From Sipunculus nudus (taxonomy: Eukaryota > Annelida > Sipuncula > Golfingiida > Sipunculidae): DNA of 64,000 nt. A program made the translations under genes and the position numbers. The notes under the pieces were generated by a model. It was not told where the DNA came from, ran no database searches, and was given only the letters and a program-made list of their open reading frames with translations. Positions 1 to 11,100 of the stretch are shown here, in pieces (the stretch's first letter is position 1; each line of letters begins with the position of its first letter). The DNA is taken from NCBI GenBank assembly GCA_026874595.1, contig CM049319.1, positions 64,472,417 through 64,536,416 on the forward strand. The letters run 5' to 3'.

Positions 1-1342
1 ACAGAGGCACAATACCAAATCATGGTCCACACTGACTGAGGGTCAAAGCTCAAACAAAAGTCAAATATATACAATCACACAAAAATTAATATAAATGCTA
101 GTGTAATTTTATATAATAAAGTAATAATACGAGGTGGAAAAGTATAGGCCAGGTTGAGCCAGAACCCCACCTCTATATACCACTCTTTTCATATCACATG
201 TAGATAAGTATTAATGGCACATAAACATTTGCAACATTATGTGTATTATCTCACATCCATTTTGGCTGAATAGAAAGATATATCTGAAAATTTTCTGGCA
301 AAACAATCACAGCAGGGAACATTACTACCTCAAGTTTCGATCACCTGTTTTATATGTTGTTATAGTTCTGTTGTTGAGTAAACAGTCAATGTGTGTCTAT
401 TCACCATAACAAGACTGTAGTTAGGGAAAAAAATATGGTTTGACCCAGCAAAAGGGATTGAGTACACACCCAGGCACCACAGGTATAGTAGTGGGCCTGA
501 TAACAGAGGGATTCAAATTGAGAAGCATGTATTCCTGCCTTGTCACAGAGTCTGAAACCGGAATGACATTATGCAGATGTACATTTACTAAGTTAGGCTA
601 ACATTAAAATTATGGAGGCAGTGACCTCCAACAAAAAAAAACCTTTCTGGACAGGAATTACCAAGAGTTTATTCATATCTATATGCAGATTAAGCAAGAA
701 ATCACTGATATTAATAATTTAGTAATGGTAGGTAAATAGCTGGCCTTAAAAAAAAATTGCAAAACCTGATATGCACATTACTGCAAGTCTGCTGTTCCGA
801 TCCCACCCCAACCCCACACACACTCTATATAAGGGATCATACATCATGTGATGGTGAGTTTACAGCAAGAACCGTACCCAAGTGTCATGCATTCAGCTGT
901 TTCACACAGACTCACTCCGAATATAAACTCCTGTTAACAATATTCATCTAAAAGTAGTTGTATTCCAGTAGTGAGGAACTATGTACACACTATGTGACTG
1001 ATTAATAATATACTATAAAGTATTATAATATATTTGTACTCTATAATATATTAAAGTACATTCTTATATCTCAATAAGATATATAAACTGTACATTCTTT
1101 TTTATTTCTTTAGAGAGCCACAAAAACACAAGCAGCATATCCGATATGACATGCAATGATGCCAAAGTTCCCTCTAAGTTATTGAAGTTTTGCTCAGTTT
1201 ACTGCAGTTGAAATTCAAGTAGATTTTTTGTTTTTATTTAATTCATCAATGTCGATACCATAATGTAAAGGTTTAACAACCGACTACTGGTTATAAAAAA
1301 TACACTCCCGACTTACTTGAAAAGTTTATCCATATCACTCAT
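1..1342 (-). CDS. Possible 5' end of an unidentified divergent gene (partial)
   Basis: Reading the minus strand, an ATG at 1342-1340 in a good start context (A at -3) opens a 26-nt coding exon (1342-1317, MSDMDKLF plus two bases) followed by a perfect GTAAGT donor at 1316-1311. A matching acceptor (pyrimidine-rich tract ending TTTGAG) at 60-49 would resume the frame at base 48 and stay open to the window edge, reading NFDPQSVWTMIWYCAS. Phase agrees across the intron. It would be transcribed away from PHRF1 and share its promoter. I do not recognise the protein. Only about 25 residues are visible, so chance is possible; the evidence is the start, the strong donor, the phase-compatible acceptor and the head-to-head position. 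Confidence 0.35.
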
Positions 1343-1462
1343 TGTGGTGTTGTTAGATTTAGATGTTTGCACAAGAGCAGTTCACTTACAAACTTCCCCC
1401 TTGATGGTCACAGCTCATGTGACAGATGGTGATCTGTCACAGCGATACGCCGGTGATACTGA

Positions 1463-1489
1463 AGGTCATAGGTCAATGGTCAAAGGTCA
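1463..1489 (+). promoter_or_regulatory. Four tandem AGGTCA-like half-sites with DR1 spacing
   Basis: AGGTCA (1463-1468), AGGTCA (1470-1475), TGGTCA (1477-1482) and AGGTCA (1484-1489) follow each other with exactly one base between them. A pair in this arrangement is the classical DR1 site of HNF4- and RXR-type nuclear receptors. Four in a row gives three overlapping DR1 sites. It could also be a short tandem repeat that resembles a binding site. Confidence 0.4.
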
Positions 1490-1782
1490 ACAGTGGTGAA
1501 GCGGAGTTTCGCTCAGCGCCACCGTGTGTCCGCGTTACAGACTAAGTTGAGCCTGGATGGAAGCGGCCAAACAGAGAAGCCGGCAAATTTGAAGCCACGC
1601 TGTTAAAATACATTTTAGGAATCTCCCTTAATCACTACACTGTGCAGTGATAATGGCATATAATATTTGTACTACACACTGTGTATGATAAGGGTGTTAT
1701 TTTCATATTACGCGAGTTTTTTTGTGAAAAGTTTTGGGTTCCATGCCTATTATCATTGATACAAGCGAATAATTGAACAACG

Positions 1783-1792
1783 CCACTTCCGG
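1783..1792 (+). promoter_or_regulatory. ETS/GABP-like site CCACTTCCGG
   Basis: CCACTTCCGG matches the core of ETS-family (GABPA/ELK-type) sites, common within about 100 bp of the start of housekeeping, TATA-less animal promoters. A second CCGG-containing segment follows at about 1800. It supports transcription starting near here and fits a ubiquitously expressed gene such as PHRF1. Confidence 0.4.
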
Positions 1793-1819
1793 TCGACATC
1801 CGGGCACTCTTCGTCCATC

Positions 1820-1846
1820 ATGTCTGCTTACCAAGAGATTTGCTAG
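1820..1846 (+). other. Short upstream ORF in the presumed PHRF1 5' UTR
   Basis: An ATG at 1820 reads eight codons (MSAYQEIC) and a TAG whose last base is directly followed by a GTGAGG donor-like sequence. If this lies in the first exon it would be an upstream ORF that could lower translation from the main ATG at 5075. The exon itself is inferred. Confidence 0.3.
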
Positions 1847-1920
1847 GTGAGGCATTTTCGGACAAATTAATCTCCAGAACAAGGAAAAATGGTTCTTATC
1901 AGATGACCGTTGGATAGGAT

Positions 1921-4900
1921 GTAAGTACGTGCGCCTCGCTGTATTGAATAAACCCGTGTACAGGCGAGATTGAGCTGCACAGGAGTATTCTCTTTTCAAG
2001 AGTAAGGTCGCACTTGCCCGTGAAAATCCTCGCTTTCAAGTCAACATTCCGTTTTCCTCAAATTTTAATAAACGCCGAGGTAGGAAATATTATGCGTGAT
2101 CCATGGGATGGTCCTAATTTTAGTAAATGGATTTTGGATTTGCTCCAGTGCTGCGTAGTTTGTTTGATTGACAGGTTCCTGTCAAATGGATTTTTTTTTG
2201 ACAACTCACATTGCCCGATCAGATTTGCATGTCAACGCGTCAAGACTTGGCAAGGTAGTTTTGTATTTCATATCATCCAGAGGTCAGCTGGGGTTTATTT
2301 CTGCGAAAGACCACCACTCTAGAATTAGGATTTTGCATGCCAAAACATGTTATTTTTCATATATTTGCACTGAAACTAGAATTGTTTATTGTTTAAGTTG
2401 TGCACATTGAATTTGAACTTTGTGACAATTCATAATCATATTATTATTGAATTTTTTCATTTACACATAAGTATTTGCTAAATGCATTGAATACACATCA
2501 TTCATCACATTTGTTGTATTTACTTTATGTTAATCATATTTTTACTGGCATTGTTGATATTATCAGTGTCCTAATGACTGAAACATTTGCTGGTGTTTTT
2601 ATTTGATTAAAAATTTATTTTTGTGTAAATACTGCTTGCATCAGGACAGAAATAAATCCACATTTTTAAGTGACACATATATTACTGACAAATAAGAAGA
2701 TCACATCCTTGATGAGATTCTGTGAAATGCATGTGACTTCTGACTAACTAAAATTAGGTATTTGCTAACTGAAGCCATACTAGCATCTTGCTTGACATCA
2801 ATTGTCCTTCATATTTTTCAATCATGATCAGATTTGGAAGGGAATCCAATTCAAATGAACCTGTCATTATCTTGAATATGTGCACCTATAATGTGCTGAT
2901 AAAGCAAATGGTGAGCATAAAGGACCAAAAGTGCTGATCCTAGTACAATCAAAACATTTGCCTAAACAGCTATATTGACATTGTACAGGTTTACATCACA
3001 CAGGATATTTATGTTCATGTGTGGTTTGGCTTTGTATGTTATTGTGAATCACCACAGGGTAGTGTTTATTTCATGTTTTAGTGTAGAACTGGTTAAAAAA
3101 TGTTTACATTTATACATACTGTATTTTCAGGTCGGAAATTAAATTTTGAGCAAAGTGAAAAAACTTCAAGATTTGCAGTAATTAGGAGATTGAAGTCTTT
3201 ATTATTGTGATATTAATTAATGGACTGTGTATTTCATTGCTCAAATAAAATGGTTATTTTAATGGAAGAGAGGTGGCTCTGGAGATTATGGATATTGTTG
3301 TCTTCACTTTGCATAACAGTCTAGACTGATAATCTTATGAATGGTTTGCCTAGTAATATAATTGTCATGATCTCGTGTTTCAATGGCTGGGTTTTTTCAG
3401 TAAAGGAAATCAGTTTGTTCGTTAATCAGGGTTACAAGTTCTGTTTTAAGATTTGCAGGTCTTAGTTGCTGATAGCAATCCTAAATTAACAATGGTAATT
3501 TGTTCAGACTTTGTACAACCAAGCTATTCAGGAACTTTTAGTTGGCAGGGAAATATATTCCCCTTTTTCCAGTCTTGTTTGGGGGGGGGGGGGGGTGACT
3601 TAATTTGAGGGGTTTAGATAAGGAAAAGTAAGGCCATTCATTTTGTCCAAAAGAGATCTATATTGATCTGTCTGCATAATTGTCATGCATCTCAACTGGG
3701 TGATCAGATTTGGTGGATTTATGAATGGAAATTGAAATAATAGTTCAGGAATTTTGAATATTTATCCAGGAAAACTCGAGGAATTTGTTATTATATAAAA
3801 TACTTGCATTGTAGCTTTGGGTCAAAGAATGACCTAACCTGATCACATTGTAATATCAGTTACAAGAAAGGAACTGACTCCCCCCTTTTTCCAGAGTGAT
3901 CATAATTAACATAAGCAAATGTGAGATAAAATAAATGCAGTTTGATGGTCTGGAATGATTCAGTAGAGAGTTTAGTTAAACTGAAATGCCTAAAAAAGGT
4001 TCCTTTGAACTAAAGAACAAATTTATATACTTGATCATTATGCATATTGCATCTTTTAAGCCCTTTTAAAATTTTTAAGTACACCATATCATGTGGAAAA
4101 TTTATAGATTAATGTGAAAGACAGTTTTTTTTGACAGAATCAAAGGATTATATCTGAAATATTTTTTATTTTTTTTTTTATAATTGCCTTACATAAGTCT
4201 GTAACTATGAAATGGGAATAAAATTCTGTTTTGTTATTATTAAGGTCTGCTGCACTTGGCCTTTATATGCCCATCATATGGCGGACGTTTTATCTTAAAT
4301 CCACTGTCTTTTTGTTCACTTTTATTGTCAGTTCAAAACTTAGATAGATTTTCACAAAATTCACCATAACTACTTACCAACAGATTATCTCGCTAGAGTT
4401 TGTTTATGGGCAACAACCACACACATTCAATAAGGTCACTAGACTTTTTTGTGGTGTCACCACAATAATTTATGAAGGATTTTGATAAAACTCATCAGAA
4501 ATGTTAATCAGTTAAATATCTCGCCTAATTTCCATTTACAGCAAAATTCATGGATGTTAATGAGGTTAGAGGACAGAGGTCACCACACTATGGAGGCACC
4601 TTGGTGACTTACCAAAAATCCTATGGGTTTTATGACACTCATAATGCATATTTACCAATAGAGTTTCTCACCTGAATTTCCTTCTCATCAAAATTCACAC
4701 ATATTTCATGAGGTTAGAAGTCACTAGATACATGGCAGGCATATTATGCATGTTTGCAGTGCTCTGGTTAGAAAAAGTTCTTGTCAGAATATTTACATTT
4801 TTGTAAGGTTGTAGTAAATATTTAAAAGATTTATTTATTAGAAAGAAATACAATCATTTGGCTGTGATATGATGTAGTATTGTTAAAAGATACAGTATTT

Positions 4901-5059
4901 GTTCTTGTGCTTAACAAAAGATTACACACTGTATTTGTACTTACATTTACGTTGTCCAAATCTGAATTACCTGTACTGGTATTAAGTATGGACAGGGCTT
5001 TGTTAAAGACAAAGCCTGATGTTTTTAAAATCCTGTAAATGTGCAATTTTGTCTATTAG
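1921..5059 (+). other. Presumed first intron of PHRF1 (no gene seen)
   Basis: AT-rich sequence without recognisable coding exons. It contains a G15 run at 3581-3595. At about 4240-4760 there are diverged direct repeats of roughly 170 bp, each with a 'tatctcgc' or 'ttctcacctgaatttcc' segment followed by 'caaaattca' and a 'gaggttag' box. It ends in the acceptor of the first coding exon, TTTTGTCTATTAG at 5059. Confidence 0.4.
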
Positions 5060-5074
5060 ATAATCAGTATAAAG

Positions 5075-5216
5075 ATGCCACACCCAGAAGAAAGTCCAAC
5101 AGACCGTACTGAAATGGGTGATATAGCTGAAGAAAAGGTGACTGTATCTTCTGATGCAGAGGAGGATAGTAAGGATGAGGAGATGGGCAGTGAGGATGGG
5201 TCAGAAGAGGAGTCAG
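5075..5216 (+). CDS. PHRF1: PHRF1 coding exon 1 (acidic N-terminus)
   Basis: The acceptor is at 5059 and the ATG lies 15 bases into the exon. It encodes 47 residues rich in Glu, Asp and Ser ([16 protein letters not shown]) and ends in phase 1 at CAG/GTATAT. The frame upstream of the ATG is open only to the exon edge. Confidence 0.88.
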
Positions 5217-8133
5217 GTATATCATATTTGTTTGCATATAGTCCGCACAGTCCCTTAGTTTGGTATTCAATTAAAAATTCTATTTATAAATCCCTGATTT
5301 AGCCAGTGTTTCCGCTGAAATCAGCATAAGGATGGCTGGAAACCATGGTAATTAAAGAAAAGCAGCAAGTTTATAATAGGATAAGATGCTGATTTAAACC
5401 CAAAAAAAACTGACTTTCTCTTTACAATACAAAGGAACTTAAAGTAAAATGGTTATTTTATATAACCTTTTTCCCCCATTAGTTCATCTCATTTGAGAAA
5501 AGTCAAAGCTAAACATATTGAGACTTACAGTATTAATAACTGTCATTTTAACTTTATATTGATATACAGATGACAAGTTGTCACTTTTTGGATAAGGTAT
5601 TCAACTTAACCACATACTAGTTATCATATGTACCCTGTTTGCTATGTGTATGGAAAATCCTAATCCAGAAGACAACAAAAACATGAAAATAACATGGAGT
5701 ACACATATTGGTATTCATGGATCTATAATATAAGATTCAAAAAGTGTTATACTCACTTATGTTGATAAACATTTCTATATGGTTGTTACAGATGGGGAAG
5801 AGGAGGAGGATGAAGAAGATGAGGAGGAGGAAGACGAAAGTGATGAAGATGCTGATGATTCTGGAATTGTTCCTGGACTGAATCCTATGGAAGTTGACAG
5901 CAGTGATAGTTAGTATAATACTGTGTTCCTGGTAGAGCATGCCTCCTGTTTAGAATGATTTTACTATTCCATAAATTGTTGCATTGTCTTTATTAATACC
6001 AGCAGGATGAAAATTTCCATCCTGAGGATTCATTAACCACACTTTATCACAGATATACAAAATTATCTGTGGATCAGTATAAAATATACAATGATAAAGC
6101 ACTTCTGGTGACCAATTATCTTTCACTTTTTATTATTTCAGTAAAAGTAAACTAAAATAGTAAAATAATAACATGGTTCTAAACATGTTTTGAACTAGAA
6201 TGAACTGGGCATCTAATAATTAAGTGTCTGTTTCACAGTATTTAACTGAGGTCATCAAGCCAAGGGACACTAGGTAATATTGAGCTTGTATCCTATATCC
6301 TCAGCTGAAGAGATAATATTCTATTTATTCTTAAGTAAACGAAAGGAGAGACAAAATAATTACATGAAACATTGTTTTTATTCCAAGTCTGTAATCTTGA
6401 AAGAGGAGATTAACCAGGAGGGGTAAAAAATGGTAATGTACACCCAGTCTTGCCTTAATGTTCATATCTAATGGGAGTTTCATTTAATTGAAGAGCAAGG
6501 TCTCAGTCTACAATAAATAAAATAAAAATATCTCCTATTTTAAAAAATTCCAGGTGAATCGGAAAAGTGCCCTGTGTGCCTGAGCAGCTTCCGAGATCAA
6601 GATGTTGGATCTCCAGAAAGCTGTGATCACACATTCTGTCTGGAATGTATCCTGGAATGGAGCAAGGTGATTATTTAATAAAAAAAATACAAGGACAAGT
6701 TACTCATGTGTAGACAAATATTTTCCATTTGTAGACAAAAAAAATTTGGAAACAACAGAGGTAGTGGCGGATTCAGGGGCCTGAAGTAATGTTGGGAAGA
6801 AAAAAAACTGCTGCTGCCTGAATGTCTAGATCAATGAGAGTTTGGAATTTTAAATACCTGAGTCTCATTTGTATGAATATTTTTGACTCTTTGCCATTTC
6901 ACCAGCTTCTTATATATTGTAAAACCCTGCTACAGTAAGCAGTGATTCATTAGAAAATTCTGTGTGTAACCTCTGTGAGAAGTGTATAGGACCCTTTTTA
7001 AATTTGATCCTATTAATAGAATGTCCAATCAGTAGGGTTTCAAGAGTATATTAGTGAATGTTTTTTTACATACTCCAATTATAGGTAAGGAAGGTGTCTT
7101 TTGGTTGGGGACATGGAATACATTTGATTCTTTCTGCCTGTAAGTGGTTCTTGTATTATGATTAATCCTATTCAAGCAGTTGTGAAATATTTATCCATGT
7201 TAAAATCAGTATATCTTTTGCTTTTAACAAGTTATTGTGTAAATATTTACCTTGAGTTGGCTTTATATGGCATTCCCAGAATAAAGTTCCACCCTTCATT
7301 CTGTTTCACTCTCACTCCACAGAATGTCAACACCTGCCCAGTGGATAGACAGGTATTCCATCTCATTATGGCACGCCATTCACTTGAAGGCACGGTGTAC
7401 AAAAGGGTATGTATCCACTAGTGATGTGCCAGTAATCTGTGATTTAAATGATTGGTTGTTTCTTTTTGCTTAATTCAACATAAACAATGCTGTATGCACA
7501 TCTTGAGTAGTAATATTATCCTGATAAAATATTCTAATTCTGTCAAATATATATTAGAAAGAGATGATATTAAACAGTGAACAGTATTGAAGTTTTTCCT
7601 TGTTTAATGAATAAGTATCAGCAACCCAGCTATTACCTTGACCTTTTAGTGTGATGTACAAGGTGGACTGAATTTATTTGGTCAATATTAAAGGTATAAT
7701 TCTGTACAACAGATTCCATGGTAATATAAATTGGACATCAATTAGTATTTGATTTTCAGTCTTTTTGTTATAATTTTCATTCATTGAATATGAATTTTAC
7801 AACTGATTTTAAATAATGGCATCCACCATGGCTCTAATGAAACACATTGCACTTTAACATCATAAGTTAACATGTCAGATGCCATATTTGGTACCATAAG
7901 ATGCCCTTGATATAGTTCTGATACTTAATCATACAATGTAAAGTTACATTTAAAACTTGTCTCTCACTGCTTTATAAGGTATGTAATCTAAAACATAATT
8001 CATCAGAAATTAATTCAAACCAATAGAAATGGCTTTAAAATGGATTAACAGTTATTTATGGCACATACAGTAAAATGGTATGGCAATATTATTTTTAGAT
8101 ATTAGGTTTGAACCTTAATGATAATGTACCATA

Positions 8134-8191
<58 letters not shown>

Positions 8192-11100
8192 GTGTGTGTG
8201 TAGATTCCTGTAGAAGATCGGCAGCAGGATGAGGATGAGGAGCAGGACATCACATACTGTGAAGTGTGTGGACAGTGCGATCGTGAGGACAGGATGCTGC
8301 TCTGTGATCACTGTGATCTTGGGTATGTTATGGGTAATGCCTTTGTCTTTTCCTCTCATTAAAACTGGACCTTTTTACTTAACATTATTTTCACATGCTC
8401 AAGTGTAACAAACACCAATCACACACCAGGATTTGATGAAATTTCTTTTTAAATAATAAACAACAAAAGTGAGATTTTAAGGGGTGTATAATGCTGGAAT
8501 CTTGATTGACACATGGATGACTGGTTGTCATAGTTGATATTTCAGCCTCCAGGTGTTTGTTTCCTCTTATATTACAGTTATAAATTGAAAACTGATTTAT
8601 TAACCATACTATCTCAGTATCTGTATTTTACCTGCCAGATACCATCTTGAATGTTTGGATCCACCACTGGACAGGGTCCCTGTAGAGGAGTGGTTCTGCC
8701 CGGATTGTTCTCACCGAGACCGACCTCAGCGCGTTAGCACAAGTAGTCAGGACAGGGATGAAGAAGTTGTCTACCGATTGGTGGAGGAAGTGGTCGTGCG
8801 GCGACGCCCCTCCAGACGCCAGATCGCCCGAACTCAAGTCAGTGAGAGAGTTATTGCGCGAATCATGGCCTCCAGGGCGTCTCGCAGAATTGTATCTGAT
8901 GAGGTGAGTATGGCAGGTAGCTCTTGATGAATAGTGAATAGAACCTTTTTAAATGTCATTTATTGTATATATTCTTTTCTTTAATTGTAATTATTATGCC
9001 ATTGGTTCAGTGTAGCAAGAATTTGCTCGACCATTCATTCAGAAATAATATATTTCTAACCAGTGTGTCACTCTTCACACAGTGGCTATACACTGCAAGC
9101 GTTATATATATCTTTGGTATCAGAACCAGTGAAATCATACCATTGAGAGTGGGATGTCACAGGTTAAAAACTTGCTCTAATTGATCTAATTACAATTCTG
9201 ACCTGTGCCCCCCCTAGTGGTGATACCCGGAGAATCTTGCTTTACAAAGTAGTGGTCAAAATGGAGGAGATCCAGAAAGACAGCAGTGTATAATGGCTGT
9301 ATACAGAGCCTTGACCAGTGTAGGCTCAACTGACTTCCAGTTTCTATGACATAAGACTATAGACTCATGTATATTACTTCACTCAAAAAATCAGTTTTTA
9401 CGGCTTTATGTTATTATATTATGTGTTCTTTGTGGATATCTAATGAATGGAAACCTTGTGTTTTAAAATCACTATAATTGTAAATAGTATGACCAATGCT
9501 GATTTGCAACTTCCGGGTGCCTTTGTTCTTTAAATGATCTAAAATGATTCAAACACAACATTTACAAATTAAACCACATGAATAATTTATATTTGTATAT
9601 ACATTTATAATTTTGTTTTAATACTGTGGAACTTGATATATGTAATGGTGATGGTTGATTTCCTCAGGAATTTGAGGAAGATGATGTTGATACCAGCAGC
9701 ATCACAAGACGGCGTACTACATCCACTACACGTAGGAAAACTACACGCAAGCGCCGCACCAAAAAAAGGAGATCAACAAAGTCTAAAACTACAGGAAAGC
9801 GCAAGCGGAAAGTTGGCAGAAGGAAACGAAAAACCAAGAAAGGGAAAAAGGTTGGTCAGAGAGTTGACAGTCAAAAGTTTTAAGCATCTATAATTCATAG
9901 AAACTTAAACTGCCTTTGACCTGCCAATATTCAATAGGGAATGGAAAGCGTGATAATGCAGTGCTTGCAGTTATTAAATATCAAAAAATGTTAATTTCAG
10001 GGGCCATGGGAAACGCACAATAAGCTGTTGGGTGCAGGAAAGGGTTGGAAAATTGTGCAGTTTTTATCATGTTATAGATTACGCCATGTATCCAAGACCT
10101 AAGTTCTCAAGTTGAGAAATATTAGAAATTAGTTTAAGGCAAGTATTGTGGTGCAGAATAAAGAGTTGGTAGATACCCATTCTTTTTCAAAGTCTTCTTT
10201 TACAAACAAAAATGAATGGAATGTATCAATATTATGAAATAAAGTGCATAATCATATACATTTTATCAGGTTCACCCAAAAATATTTATCATTGGTTTGC
10301 ATCAGGATCTGATTATTTAAAGTCCTTAATTTTTCCAGGCCAAAATCCATGATCCTTAATTTTTAAGACATCACTGTTTAAAGGGATTATATTATTTTAC
10401 TATCAGCAAATGCCCAGTTTGTTATACCAGTTTGGGTAAATGTTCACCGTTATTTTGTCATAGGAGACACAGTGGAAGAAATTAACTGTTATTTTATTTT
10501 CTCTTCCAGGCTACCCCAGCTCGTACTGCCCGTACAGCAATACCGACAGTGAAAAAGAGGCTTGCTGGCAGACTGGGACTTGGGACACCTCCTGCTGGCA
10601 GATCAATTCCAACAGTGAAAGGGCGTACTGAGAGAACGATAGAAACCCAGAGATCTGATATCGGGGTCTCATCACTTTCAATATTTGGTAGCAGACATGA
10701 GCTGGACCCTTATGTGGAAGGGTATGTCCTTTAAAGCAGTTAATGGTCAAGCTCATCAAAGGGTCTACAGAACAAGTCCCAACTACTGTCATAGAACTGA
10801 TAGAATGTCCAGTTGAAATAATTTACACATTAAGCTGGCTACTCCACTCACTTCAGCTGCACAGGAAAAATATGAAATGTATTTGCTCTTCCAAAGCAGT
10901 CTAGTCATTATGGATATGCACTTTTGTAATTTAAGAGATGGTCCTTTTTTGTTGGCTGTCCGACTTTCCTTCATTTAAACTGGCATGTTTTGAAATTGTT
11001 TGACCTACAAATCCCAGTTTCAGCATACAGTTAATGTGCCAAATATCTCCTACCTTACCGAAAATTTTGTCACTACAACTTCGAGATATCAAGAAAAAAC

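Larger units (their letters stand above)
1343..1920. promoter_or_regulatory. Probable bidirectional promoter and PHRF1 5' UTR region
   Basis: This is the only CpG-containing, less AT-rich stretch near the PHRF1 start, lying between the putative minus-strand start at 1342 and candidate 5' splice sites at 1847 (AG/GTGAGG) and 1921 (GAT/GTAAGT). It holds an ETS-like site (1783-1792) and a nuclear-receptor-like half-site array (1463-1489). No TATA box stands out. A non-coding first exon of PHRF1 ending at 1846 or 1920 and spliced to 5060 is an inference; the transcription start cannot be read from sequence. Confidence 0.45.

Noticed and set aside
1703-1999. 98-residue minus-strand ORF over the promoter
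   Set aside because: No recognisable motif, and it overlaps the ETS site and the presumed PHRF1 first exon.
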